Source: Emiliania huxleyi CCMP1516
Lineage: Eukaryota > Haptophyta > Isochrysidales > Noelaerhabdaceae
Length of the DNA: 64,000 nt
Assembly (NCBI RefSeq): GCF_000372725.1
Contig: NW_005200689.1
Coordinates: 3,077 to 67,076 of the forward strand
Reading direction: 5' to 3'
Within the stretch, counting starts at the first letter, position 1. Every line of letters starts with the position of its first letter. The translations under genes and the position numbers were made by a program. Of this stretch, positions 54,344 through 64,000 are shown piece by piece. The notes under the pieces are model-generated. The model saw nothing but the letters and a program-made list of their open reading frames with translations. It made no database searches and had not been told where the DNA came from.

Positions 54344-54709
54344 AAGTTCCCTAGTCACCCGCGGCCGGACTCCATCCGGCACGCGTCGCTGGGCGCTCAG
54401 AGCCGCGTCCCCTGCTCGCCACCCCGACGTCCAAGGCGCCCGAGCGAACGACAGGCGGCACGCGAAGACTGATTGCAATCCCGCCGACCGCCAGGCCGCG
54501 GGATGATGCGTGCGCGGTCATGTAGTGGGTCTCGGAAGCTCCCCTCTCGGGCTAGGGGCCAGCCCCTCTCCCTTGCCCTCGGAACAGTGTGTCCGAGTCG
54601 AGGCGTGTGCTTGCCGGTCGACGGCCGCGCGCGGTTGGCATTGTGACGAAGGTTGCGCGCGGCCGCGGCGCGCCCGCCATGGTTCGGCGACGGCGGCATT
54701 CGACGTCGT

Positions 54710-54757
54710 CTGCTGTGAGAGGGGCTTGTTTCGGAGAATTCTTTTTATCGACTTGCC
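54710..54757 (+). promoter_or_regulatory. Leader-like module upstream of NRDE2
   Basis: TCTGCTGTGAGAGGGGCTTG, then AGAATTCTTTTT, ends 11 bp before the start codon. Same order as before RPB6 (minus strand) and CTR9. Because of its closeness to the ATG it is probably within the 5' UTR or at the transcription start. Confidence 0.5.
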
Positions 54758-57395
54758 ATGGCCGACAGCTGGCTGAACCTGTCCAGCTTCAAGCCGTCAA
54801 AGCCAGCTCCGCCAGAGCCGCCACCACCGCTTCCGCCGGAGCCGCCTCCGGAGCCGCCGCCGCCGCCGCCGCTGCCGTCAGAGCCGCCGGAGCAGCCGCC
54901 GCCGCCGCCACTGCCACCGCCGCTGCCACCGCCGCTGCCGCCGTCCGAGGATCGGCACGAAGCGCGTCCAAAGCCGAAGAAGGAGAAGCGCAGGCGCTCA
55001 AAGCCGAAGAAGGAGAAGGATCCCAAGGGCAAGAGTCACAAGCGGAAGCGTGCGCGGCGGGCAGGGAGCAGCAGCGACGACGACGAGAGCGGCGAGTCGG
55101 ACGACGCGACGGCGCCTCAGACGAGTGATGTCTCCAAGATGGCGGCGCGTGACCGGGCGATGCTGACCCATGACCCGCGCGGCCGCGTGGCGCCACGCTG
55201 GCTCGACGGCGCCGACGCCGGCGGCAGCGGCGGCGGCGGAGGAGGAGGAGGGGGAGGCGGCGGCGGCGGCGAGGCCTTCTTCCGGTTTGACGTGCGAGGC
55301 GACCCTGACAACGCCGTCTTCGGCTGCTCGTACGCGGGACACACGCCTCGGTGACCACCTGCCAGCGCCGGCCCGGGAGGCTAGATTTCGGCGACGCGCT
55401 CCAGAGAGAGGAGGCGCCCACGCCGCGGCTCTGATTGCATGAATAGATGAGACGGTCCTCGCTGGCAGGTACCGCAAGCTTGCGCGGCGAGGGGCGGGGC
55501 GGCGATACTTCGCGCCGCGGCCGCGGCGCATCGAGGCGCTCTCCGAAGGGCGACGCGAGGGGCCGCCAGGACATGACCCGGACGTGTCCCGGACATGTCC
55601 CACAGGCGCTCTCCGAAGGGCGACGCGAGGGGCCGCCGCTGCGAATCACGCAGCTGCAGAGGCGGTGGGCGAGGAGGAGGGCGAGCAGAGGCGACGCAGG
55701 AGAGGGCGTGCCGACCTTCCTGCCGCTCGACGAGTCCGACGACGGCGGCGAGGGAGAGGGCGGCGGCGGCGGCGGCGAGGGCGAGGGCGAGGGCGGCGCG
55801 CGCGAAAGAGTGCGCACCCTCAACGCGGCGACGCGGGAGAGGCCGGGGGACGTCGCCGCGTGGCTGGCCTTGGCGGAGCTCGAGGAGGGCGGCGGCGGCG
55901 CGCTCGAGGGCGGCGGCGGCGGAGGGGGGGGGAGGAGGGCTGGCGCCGTCGCGGAGCGCAAGGTGTCTGTGCTGCGTCGGGCTGTCGCCGCCAACCCTCG
56001 CAACGAGGCTGTGGCGGTCGAGCTGCTGCGCGCTCAGGAGTCGCTTCTCGAGCCGGAGGAGGTGGGCAGCGCTTGGGAGGAGGCGATCCGCGGCGACCCG
56101 TGCTCGGTGATGCTCCGCATGGAAAGCCTCGCCCATGCCTCTCGCCACGTCGCGTCTTTCTCCGTCTCGGCGCTTCGCGAGGCCGCCGCCGCAGCCGCCG
56201 CCGCCCTGAGGGGGCGCGCTGAGGAGGCGGCCGCGGGCGGAGAGAGCTCAAGTAGCAAGAACAGCAGTTGCCAGGAGCAGCTCTTCGTTCTTTCACCAGG
56301 CGGCCGCGGGCGGAGAGCCGCCCTCCGCCGTGGACGCTCTCCAGCGCGGGGCGCTGCTACTGCTGCTGCGAGCTGCGTACGCGGAGCGCGCCGCCGGCTT
56401 CTCGGAGCGCGGTACTGCGCTGCTGCAGGCGGCGCAGGCCGATGAGGATGGACCAATATTGAGCCATGAGTCGTGAGCCATGAAGAGTTGCTGCAGGCTG
56501 CGGTCGAGCTCAACTGTTTTTGCCCGCCGGCGCTGCTCGCGGCGCCGCTGGGCGAGCGGCTCGACGCATTTGCGGAGTTTTGGGAGTCGGAGGCGCCGCG
56601 CGTCGGCTGAGCCGCCGGTGACATGTCCGAGACATGTCCGAGACATGTCCGAGACATGTCCGCTAGGCGCCGCGCGTCGGCGAGCCGAAGGCGCGCGGTT
56701 GGTGCAACTCCACTGCTGCTGCTGCTGCTGCTGCTGCGGAGCAGCAGGAGGAGGAGGAGGCGGAGGCGTCGGCTCCTCCAGGCCTCTCCGACAGCGGCGC
56801 AGGGGCGGGGGGCGGAGCGGGGGCCGCCGCAGCGGCCGCCGGCGTCTGCCCGCTCCGGGCGGGTCTGTGGGCGCGGGAGGAGCGAGCGCTGTCAGCGGAG
56901 CGAGAGCTGCCCATCTCTGCGACGCGTCAGGCCGCCGCCGCCGACGCTGACCCGGAGCGCGTCGTCTTCTTTGAGGAGCTCTCTCCCCATCCGTCGGCCC
57001 GTATCTCGGCCAGATCTCGGCGAGATCTTGGCCCTCGAGATCTAGGATTTGGCCCCGTACTTGGCCCGCCTCGACTCGACGGCGGCGAGGCTCGAGCTGC
57101 TCCTCTCCTTCGCCGTCTTCCTCGGCCTGCCAGGCGCGAGATCGGGCCGAGATCTGGCCGAGATCTGGCCGAGATCTGGCCGAGATCTGGCCGAGATCTG
57201 GCCGAGGTCTGGCCGAGATCTGGCCGAGGTCTGGCCGAGATCTGGCCCAGCCGTGTCTTCCTCGGCCTGCCAGGCGCAAGGCAAGTCCACCTCCCCTCCT
57301 CCCACCCCCTCGCCGTCCTCCACGACTCGTATGGCGCCGCACCGTGGCATGGCGGTGGAGGAGCTGGAGGTGGAGGAGCTGGAGGAGGAGGGGAT

Positions 57396-57438
<43 letters not shown>

Positions 57439-59216
57439 GAGGAGGCGCGGTGGCAGCCTTCGGCGCGGAGCTGCTGAGGCACGCGTGCGCTCTCTTCCCC
57501 TCCGACCCGAAGCTCGCCTACGTCGCCATGCGCACCGCCGCTGCCTCCGGGGCAACGAGGGCAGCCCCGGCCTCTGCTGGCGGTGGCTCCTCCGCCGCCG
57601 CCATTGCCGCCGCCGCCGCCGCTTGCCGCCCGGTCGCAAAGGCGCTGCTGCGGCGGCGGCCGCACGACTTGCCCTTGTACGCGGCGTACGCGCGCGCGTC
57701 GCTCGCCGCCGGAGGGGGGGCCGAAGCGAGCCGCGTTTGCTCGTCGGCGATCGGCATGGCGGCCGCCGCGTCGCTCTCGCCGCGCGGGCTGGTTGGACTC
57801 GCCTACCTTTCGGCCAAACTGGAGCTCGGAGGGGCGGGAGGCGGAGGCGACGGCAGAGGCGGCGGGGGAGGAGCAGGAGGCAGCGGAGGCGGCGACGCGG
57901 CGGCGGCGCTGCGAACTCTTGCGGCGGTGTGGGCGCCGGAAGCTTCTGCGCTGCCGCCGTCTCAGCCGGTACCTCCGCCGCTGCTGCTGCGCGCCCGGCG
58001 CTCGCTGAGCGAGGAGGTCGACGGGCTGCTGCGACCGGAGGCTGGCAGCCCGCCGCTGCCGTCCCTCTCGGCGGAGAGTCGCCACGTCGTGAGCGCGTGC
58101 GCGCTTCTCGAGCTGCTCACGTCCGGCGTGGAGTCGGCCGCCGCCGTCTTTGAGCGCGTCCTCGCGGCGCTGGAGGCGGGCGGGGCGCCGCCAGGAGGCG
58201 CGACTTGGGGCGGCGGCGCGGCACCGCGGCTCGCCGGCGCCGGCTCGCTCGAGCACGAGGCGTTGCTCGAGCAGCGGGCGGTTGCCTGCTCAATAGTGCG
58301 CGGTGTCTCTTCACGGCGACGTGCTCTGAACAGGCGTTGCTCGAGGAGTACGTCTGGGTCGAGACGCGCCACGCGGAGAGCAAGCCCACGCCGCCCCGCC
58401 GCCGCCGCCGACTGCTCGAGCGGGCCCTGCTCGCCTTCCCCGCCAACGCCGCCTTCTTTGGCGCCCTTACCTCGCTCTGCTCGTCGACACACGCGCGGCT
58501 CGGCCTCCGCGCCGTGCTCGCGCAGGCGCGCTCGCGCAGCCCGAGCTGCCTCCAGCTCTGGCTGGGCTCGGTCCGCGCCGCACCCCGGAGCAGGCGGCGA
58601 GGGAGACAGGCGCCCTCCACACCGCCCCGCTCGTGAACAGGTCCTCGTCGAGCTTGGGACGGAGGCGGCCGAGCTGGCGGACGCGGACGTCGCCGAGCTC
58701 GTGCCTGGCTTCCTCGCTGCGGGCTCTGGCGGGCAGCAGGCCGCCCCGAGCCAGTCGGCGCCAGGCCGCGCCAGCCGCGAGCGGCGCGCGCGCTCGCTGC
58801 TCGAGGAGGCCCTCACACCGGCGCGGTGCGGCGCGTGCGCCGCGCTCTGGCGCCTGTACATCCGCCTTGAGCTCGCTGCCGGCCGCGGCGACGCTGCGTG
58901 CCGTGTGCAGTTGCGCGCGGTGCAGCAGTGCCCCGGCCACAAGGGGCTGTGGCTCGCGGTGCTCTCCCCCCCGCTGCTGTGGCACGCGCCGGAGCGGCAG
59001 TTGCGCGACACCGTCACGCTCCTGGCCGAGAAGGAGCTGCGCCTCTGCTCCGAACTCCCGGATATGGGCGAGCCGGGCGAGGGCCTGGTGAAGGGGGGGC
59101 GGGGGGAGCCGCAGCTGCCGGGTGGACGTGCGGATTCTCCAACCAAACGTCAGCTCGAGGCCGGCAGCGGCAGCGGCAGCTGCAGCAAAGAGGGTGACGA
59201 CGACCACGATGACTGA
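54758..59216 (+). CDS. NRDE2: NRDE2 homologue (nuclear RNAi/RNA surveillance factor)
   Basis: Nuclear protein of the NRDE-2 family, which binds the MTR4 exosome helicase and acts in RNA surveillance and splicing. Ten exons (54758-55350, 55469-55535, 55606-56226, 56300-56428, 56497-56592, 56667-56996, 57046-57133, 57274-58259, 58334-58570, 58641-59213) join in frame to about 1240 residues (human 1164). Visible blocks: start SWLNLSSFKPS, Pro-rich stretch, Lys/Arg-rich region KKEKRRRSKPKKEK, HAT-like helices (VLRRAVAANPRNEAVAVELL), FAEFWESEAPRVGEPKARGW and LELLLSFAVFLGLPGARQVH, which match the family closely. Introns 2-8 use GC donors, 1 and 9 GT. Introns 2, 3, 5, 7 and 8 lie between direct repeats of exon sequence. 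Gly and Ala runs are expanded relative to animals. Confidence 0.92.
57134..57273 (+). repeat. NRDE2 intron 7: 12 bp tandem array between 23 bp direct repeats
   Basis: The exon text GTCTTCCTCGGCCTGCCAGG is present in identical form at 57114 and 57254. Between the copies GCCGAGATCTGG is repeated about nine times. Both borders read CCAG|GCGC. Confidence 0.95.
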
Positions 59217-59509
59217 CGCCCCGCTTCACCCAACCCGTTTGTGTTTTGGGGGGAATATCTGGGCACTGAGGGACGGAGTAGAGTACGAGAATATAAAAAG
59301 CACATCAGATCCGCTGAGCGCGGTGACCGGTGTGAGAGGAGAAGTGGTGCGCGCGGGGATTTGTGGGGTGGTGTACGCCTACGCGGCGCGTCAAACCGCG
59401 GCTCTCAGATCCAGATTTTTGCTCGTTCGGGTCTAATTTTGGTGCCTGTGTTGCGTGCCGTGTAGGGTGTTGCCTTTGTTGGAATGTGGCGAAGATCGAA
59501 GTGTGTGCG

Positions 59510-59880
59510 AGCTCTAGGCCCGACCCTCGTCCGCAGCCTCTCCCTCGGCGATCTCAGCAGCAGCGGCTTCGCGGTTCCCCCGCACCAAGGCCTCTCTCAG
59601 AACCACCTCCTCGGGCTTGCCAAAGCGCGAGAAGGCAAACTCCGTCGCATGCGGCGACGGCATCTCGTACAGCAGCGCCTAGAGAGAGAGCTGGAAGCCA
59701 CTGGTGAGGCGACTGCTACCCTCGCGACCGCTGTGGCAAGCCATGACGCGCTGCGCCTCCCCCTCTACCGCGCCCTCCGCCATCGCAGAGGTGGCAAAGT
59801 GACCCACCTTTGGGTAAACGTCGACACGGCCATCCCTTGGCGCCACCGAGGAGAAGCTCTGGCCTATAAGACCGTGGGGT
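59510..59880 (-). CDS. 3' exons of an unidentified gene
   Basis: Two minus-strand exons join through a GC-AG intron (GAG|gcgcag ... ctag|GCGCTG): SFSSVAPRDGRVDVYPKVGH, FATSAMAEGAVEGEALLYEM, PSPHATEFAFSRFGKPEEVV and a Glu/Ala-rich end. The text is protein-like and the junction keeps the frame, but I do not recognise the family. No upstream exons are visible: beyond about 59.9 kb the sequence runs towards the dispersed repeat E/F, so the gene may be truncated by it. Confidence 0.45.
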
Positions 59881-60319
59881 AGCGAGCGAGCGGCGGCGTC
59901 GCCCCTCGCGCGAAAGCCGAGGTCTACACGGTGCTTTGGGCCCGAGAGCCAACCGTAGACACGGTTGCCTATTCGTGGCTACATGGAGTGAGTAGATGCG
60001 CGGCGTGCTGCGCTCGAGATCAATGCGTGGCTGCCCCGTGCGGTGACTGTCCAATTGCCGAGCGTAATGGTAGAAAAGAAGCTAGGAGGTTCCCACCGGC
60101 CGTGTCCGACAGTGGCAAGGAAGGTCTTTTCCCTACCTTGGTGCTGTCTTTTTACCAGCGAGCCGTCCTTTTTCCAGGTTGCAACCCTTGTTCCGCACTG
60201 ACGGCTGTGAATTTAGCGGCAACCAACAGCTCTCAGCCCCCCGGTGGTGCTGGGGCATACGGGCTCGCCGGGGGGGGGGTAGACCCGTCGCAACAACAGC
60301 TGAACTATCATGAACCACG

Positions 60320-60800
60320 ACAAGGAGGACCACGCCTCCCCGAGCTCGATGAGGAGTCGGCGGAAGGGGTGGGCGAGCCGATTACGATAGAGAGACCGCG
60401 GATGCGAGCGCGATTCGTCGACCAGGGAGACGGCTGGCCCGACCTCCCGGGGTCCCGGGGAGGTGCGGCGAGACGACCTAATGCTGCCGCCCTCGCCCGG
60501 CGGGGAGTCGGGCACGGGATCGCCGTCGGCGGAGTCAACGAGATCAGGCAGAGAAGGCAAGACGACGACGGGGCCGCAGCCGCGAAAAAGGCTATAGGAG
60601 GCCGCAGCGGGCCCCGCAACCGTCGCGTGACCAACGGAAGGCGAGCAGGAAGGAGGACCGAGGCCCGAGGGGAGGGAGGAGCCCCTTCGGAATGGGGGTG
60701 TAAGGAGGCCGCGCGGAGCGCGAGCGGGGTTAGCTCCCCGGCCCTGGATGTGACGGGCTACCAACTGCACTCCAAATGCTCCAAGACGGTGGACATGCTC
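60320..60800 (+). repeat. Dispersed repeat E/F, second long copy
   Basis: GGPRLPELDEESAEGVGEP and TIERPRMRARFVDQGDG text in the same frame as 41953-42240, followed at 60729 by TAGCTCCCCGGCCCTGGATG and CTGCACTCCAAATGCTCCAA. The frame is open over the whole copy. Confidence 0.7.
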
Positions 60801-60807
60801 GACGGCG

Positions 60808-62163
60808 CTAATCGTTGTCGACATCCCCGCCAGCGCCAAGCGCCAACGCCGCAGGGTCATCATCATACATCCCACCCAGCTCCAGTAACGCGGTCTTGAC
60901 CAGCCCGGCGAAACCCTCGGTGCTCTTGAGCGGCTCGAGCAGGCCGCCGTCGGCGCCACTGTCGTCCTCGAATTCTCGCTCGTGCAGCGCCAGCCCATTC
61001 GCGAGCTGCTGCGAGAGCAAGCTGATGCGTTCGGCCTGCTGACGCAGGTCCGCCGCGCTCTCGAGGCGCCGCGCGCGCAAGTGCAGCGCCGCGCGAAGAC
61101 GCGTCACATCGGCGTCGAGCTCGAAGTCCTCGAAGTCGATGGGCTCGCCGGCGTGGAGCTGATAGTCCAGCATGGCCCCGTCATCCGCGAGGGCGCGGCA
61201 CTCGTCCACCGTCTCGCGCAGAGCGTCGCAGCGCGCGATCAGCAGCGCGAGCGGGCCGCGCCGCGCCTCGGCTGCTGCCTCCTCCTGGAGCGCCGCAAGA
61301 TGGTGCTTCAGCCGCTCGACGAGCACGCGCCGCTTCGTCGCCAGCACGCGCCCGAGCACCTCGGTGCGGACCTCGCTCAGCCGCGCGTGGATCAGCAGGC
61401 GCTCAAGCTGCCTGAGCACGTGCACCGTTTTGGTGGCGGAGCTCTCGTAGTCCCGCATCGCCTCGTCGAGCGCCGCATTCACGCGCGCGCCCTCGGACTC
61501 GCAGCTCATGCGGAGCTCCTGCTGCACGAGCGCCACCAGCCGCGGCAGCCGCGGCGCCGGCGCGGCCGCGTCCAGCTTGTCGTCGGCGGGCGCGCGGAAG
61601 GCAAAGGTCGCCGACGCCACTTTGGTCATGAGGCGCTCGGCGAGCTTCGGCAACGCCTCCCACGCAATCTTGAAAAAGATGTCGAAGCGCGCGGGCTCAT
61701 ACGGACGCGTGGGCACCTGCACGCGCCACTCGGGGCTGCGCTCTGAGCCCTCGGCCAGCGAGCGGACCTGCCGCAGCACGCGGCGTAGCTGGGGCTCGCG
61801 CAGCGACCTCCAGATTGTGACGCCAACCGGGTAGCTGCCGACCTCCTCTGGCGCTTGAGCGGGCTGGATGCCTTTGGCCCACTGTATCGAGATGAGCTTG
61901 GCAGTTTCGGGCCACGACACTCCCGCAGGTCCGTACTTGGAGACCTCTGCCTGCGTCGGACCTCTGGTCACGGCCTCTGTGATGAGGGTTGGCGGCGGCA
62001 GCAGCAGTCCAGCGATCGGATCGTTGAAGACGGCACGGACTCTCCGGCACGTTCCTCTGAGACGCCATCGGCCAGACAGTGGCGGCAGCGCCTCGCCAAT
62101 GGCGACGAGGTCGTCGTGCGAGAGGTCGTCGAAGGTGGTGGGCATGCTTTGAACGCTGCTCAC
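60808..62163 (-). CDS. F-box-like coiled-coil protein (451 aa, single exon)
   Basis: Residues about 8-50 resemble an F-box (TTFDDLSHDDLVAIGEALPP, RLRGTCRRVRAVFND), the SKP1-binding module of SCF ubiquitin ligases. Residues about 200-400 are a long, charged helical region (RLPRLVALVQQELRMSCESE, VLVERLKHHLAALQEEAAAE, RARRLESAADLRQQAERISL) probably forming a coiled coil. An acidic C-terminus ends the protein. There is no signal peptide. The role as substrate receptor is inferred only from the F-box-like start. The gene is divergent from the BspA-type LRR gene with about 90 bp between the start codons, so they probably share a promoter. Confidence 0.7.
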   Translation of the reverse strand: MSSVQSMPTTFDDLSHDDLVAIGEALPPLSGRWRLRGTCRRVRAVFNDPIAGLLLPPPTLITEAVTRGPTQAEVSKYGPAGVSWPETAKLISIQWAKGIQPAQAPEEVGSYPVGVTIWRSLREPQLRRVLRQVRSLAEGSERSPEWRVQVPTRPYEPARFDIFFKIAWEALPKLAERLMTKVASATFAFRAPADDKLDAAAPAPRLPRLVALVQQELRMSCESEGARVNAALDEAMRDYESSATKTVHVLRQLERLLIHARLSEVRTEVLGRVLATKRRVLVERLKHHLAALQEEAAAEARRGPLALLIARCDALRETVDECRALADDGAMLDYQLHAGEPIDFEDFELDADVTRLRAALHLRARRLESAADLRQQAERISLLSQQLANGLALHEREFEDDSGADGGLLEPLKSTEGFAGLVKTALLELGGMYDDDPAALALGAGGDVDND

Positions 62164-62252
62164 TAGCTTTTCTTGTTTTTTTGCTTGTTTCTAAGAATTC
62201 TTGTTTGTGTCGAACCTGTGTGCTGTCAAGGCGGTCGAATTCTTTGTTTTCA
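62164..62252. promoter_or_regulatory. Short bidirectional promoter region
   Basis: T-rich, containing TAAGAATTCTTGTTTGTG and CGAATTCTTTGTTTTCACG just before the ATG on the plus strand, similar to the GAATTCTTTT part of the leader-like module. No TATA box is evident. Confidence 0.4.
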
Positions 62253-63546
62253 CGATGGTGTCTCTCGACGCGCACCGCGCCGCCGCCCGGCTCCGAGACT
62301 TTGGACGTGGGCGGCTGGCAGGTCGTCGTCACCGACGGGCACGCGGTGCTGCCCGAAGTCATGACGCACTTGCCAGACGGGGCGTTCCAAGGCCGCACCT
62401 CTCTCGTCTCGGTCGCCTGCCCGAGCGAGCAGCCTCGTCTCCATCGGCGTGGGCGCCTTCTACGGCTGCTCCTCGCTCGTCTCCATCGACCTCCCTGCCA
62501 CCCTCACCTCCATCGGCGACGGCGCCTTCGGCAGCTGCTCCGCCCTCTCCTCCATCACCTTCTCTGCCACCCTCACCTCCATCGGCAACCGGGCCTTCGA
62601 ATGCTGCTCCTCTCTCGTCTACATCGACCTCCCCGCCACCCTCACCTCCATCGGCATGCAAGCCTTCTACTACTGCTCCGCCCTCACCAGCGTCACCCTC
62701 CCCGCTGGCCTCACCTCCATTGGCGACTACGCCTTCGAGTGCTGCTCCTCCCTCGCCGCCATCAGCCTCCCCGTCGGCCTCACCTCCATCGGCAACGGCG
62801 CCTTCTCTGGCACCTCTCTTGCATCCGTTGCCTTCCCTGCCAGCCTCGTCTCCATCGGCGATGACGCCTTCTACCGCTGCTCCTCCCTCGCTCGCGTCAC
62901 CTTCCCCGCCACCCTCACCACCATCGGCGGCAACGCTTTCGCCCGCTGCTCCTCCCTCGCCCGCGTCATTCTCCCCGCCGGCCTCACCTCCATTGGCCAC
63001 AATGCCTTCGACAGCTGCTCCGCCCTCACCTCCATCCACCTCCCCGCCGCCCTCACCTCCATCGGCAACGGCGCCTTCTCTGGCTGCACCTCTCTTGCCT
63101 ACGTCGCCTTCCCCGCCAGCCTCACCTCCATCGACAGCGCCTTCTGGAACTGCTCCTCCCTCGCCCGCGTCACCTTCCCCGCTGGCCTCACCTCCATCGG
63201 CAGCCTCGCCTTCGCCCTCTGCTCCTCCCTCTCCCGCGTCACCGTGCCAGACACAGCCACGATCGGCGACGAGGCTTTCGAATCTGAGACCACCGTCCTC
63301 CGCCTCCCGCCCGCAACGATGCGCTGCGGAGGCTGGTACGAGGCGGTGGACGGGGCTCTGGCCTACAAGCGCTTCGCTCTCGAGCACAAGGCTGGCCTTC
63401 TTGGCTGGCTAGAGCGGGCCCAGATCAGGCTCGGCTCTTACGGCCCGGACGGCGCGGCGCGCAAGCGCGACCGCGAGGAGTTTGAGGGCGACTTTGGGCA
63501 CGGCGCTGCGGCGGGATCGTCCGGCGTCGGCTCCGGCCCAGGCTGA
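62253..63546 (+). CDS. BspA-type leucine-rich-repeat protein
   Basis: About ten to eleven repeats of the BspA/TpLRR (LRR_5) type with consensus SSLxxIxLPAxLTSIGxxAF, each 23 residues, followed by a C-terminal region (GGWYEAVDGALAYKRFALEH, basic and acidic tail). The first repeat and the preceding TLDVGGWQVVVTDGHAVLPE and MTHLPDGAFQGRTSLVSV are in different frames: a one-base shift near 62415 and another near 62300 separate the ATG at 62253, the N-terminal cap and the repeats. Either small introns or sequence errors are involved; an alternative start is the Met at 62449. Such proteins are numerous in algae and protists and act in surface or protein binding. No membrane segment is visible. Confidence 0.75.
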
Positions 63547-63589
63547 ATGTCGATTTTCGTTTCCGCGAGACATCCGCACATGTGTCATG

Positions 63590-63607
63590 TCCCCCCCCCC
63601 CCCCCCG
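63590..63607 (+). repeat. Poly-C tract
   Basis: About 18 consecutive C residues 3' of the BspA-type gene. Confidence 0.9.
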
Positions 63608-63751
63608 GCTTCACAATATACTGATTATACTTCCTTCACCAAGAACTCTGCGGAGTACTGGCCGTAAATCGCATGCATCATTTTCTGGGGGGCGGGCGCC
63701 CACGGCCCGGCCCCTCTCCGGGACCGCGGGTCGACCTGGACCGGGCCCTTC

Positions 63752-64000
63752 TTAGTACTCCCCCTCCCCGCGCGCGTGCGCGTCCCGCAGCCGCAGCACG
63801 CCCGACTCGCTCAGCGCGCGAGCGAGCTCCGCCACCTCCTCCTCCTCGTGGCCGGCCGTGACGACCACCCTCAAGCGGGACGTCCCCTCGGGCACGGTGG
63901 GCGGGCGGATGGCGGGCACGAAGAAACCGGACCGCTGCAGCCTCGCCGCCGCCTCGAGCGCCGCCGCCTCGCTCCCCACCTCGATCGGCACGATCGGGCT
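63752..64000 (-). CDS. bioF: 8-amino-7-oxononanoate synthase, C-terminal part
   Basis: PLP-dependent alpha-oxoamine synthase of biotin synthesis, cut by the window edge. The visible 80 residues contain SPIVPIEVGSEAAALEAAAR, LQRSGFFVPAIRPPTVPEGT and SRLRVVVTAGHEEEEVAELA; the IRPPTVPxGTSRLR block is characteristic of BioF. Glycine C-acetyltransferase and 5-aminolevulinate synthase share the fold but differ in this block. The stop follows a short acidic end (ARGEGEY). Confidence 0.85.
   Translation of the reverse strand, partial: SPIVPIEVGSEAAALEAAARLQRSGFFVPAIRPPTVPEGTSRLRVVVTAGHEEEEVAELARALSESGVLRLRDAHARGEGEY

Noticed and set aside
58571-58640. GC donor for NRDE2 intron 9 at AGCAG|GCGGCG
   Set aside because: It would put the last exon out of phase; the GT donor after LWLGS keeps the frame, so a GT-AG intron was preferred.
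62359-63387. 342-residue minus-strand ORF of GEGGA-type repeats
   Set aside because: Exact antisense of the BspA-type LRR array; the repeat pattern is explained by the plus-strand protein.

Overview
The window is GC-rich nuclear DNA from a unicellular eukaryote. It has multi-exon genes on both strands, short introns (about 50-150 nt), abundant CA, GA, GCC and poly-C/G tracts, and many short dispersed repeats. The gene content suggests a haptophyte-like alga of the Prymnesium/Emiliania type: phytocyanin-like cupredoxins, Cys-rich repeat/LRR proteins, a BspA-type LRR protein, a carbohydrate sulfotransferase, a DUF3605 protein and a probable selenoprotein. The assignment to haptophytes is inference; pelagophytes or another alga with similar introns are not excluded.

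Layout: 0.8-2.6 kb cupredoxin gene (-); 7.4-9.4 kb ankyrin/IQ protein (-); 10.1-11.7 kb GDSL/SGNH hydrolase (+); 12.8-14.7 kb glycosyltransferase-like gene with a PAN-like domain (-); 16.3-16.9 kb selenoprotein S homologue (+) with a candidate SECIS; 17.6-19.6 kb acylated ThDP enzyme of the pyruvate oxidase type (-); 21.2-22.7 kb LRR-sulfotransferase (-); 24.3-28.4 kb CTR9 (+); 28.8-30.3 kb Cys-rich LRR protein (-); 31.1-31.8 kb RPB6 (-); 32.3-33.8 kb unidentified intronless ORF (+); 35.5-36.2 kb small membrane protein (-); 36.3-38.2 kb two foldback/long-TIR DNA elements; 38.6-39.8 kb BCAS2/SPF27 (+); 40.4-41.9 kb nucleoside diphosphate kinase (-); 45.4 kb UBA protein (-); 46.9-47.7 kb DUF3605 (+); 48.1-49.0 kb cold-shock-domain protein (-), divergent from a REEP/TB2-DP1-HVA22 protein (49.2-50.0 kb, +); 50.9-53.1 kb ATP-grasp enzyme (-); 53.3-53.9 kb a third foldback element; 54.8-59.2 kb NRDE2 (+); 60.8-62.2 kb F-box-like coiled-coil protein (-), divergent from a BspA-type LRR protein (+); and the 3' end of bioF (-) at the right edge.

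The most striking property is splicing. Conserved domains and reading frames in many unrelated genes are restored only by GC-AG introns. I count about 24 GC donors against about 14 GT donors among the introns I could place. Many of these introns lie between near-identical direct repeats of exon sequence (AG|GC...AG|GC), and several are filled with 10-12 bp tandem repeats, as if introns arise here by tandem duplication. Four genes (CTR9, RPB6, BCAS2, NRDE2) serve transcription or RNA processing, but nothing shows that they are co-regulated beyond a short leader-like module shared upstream of three of them and partly by a fourth gene.
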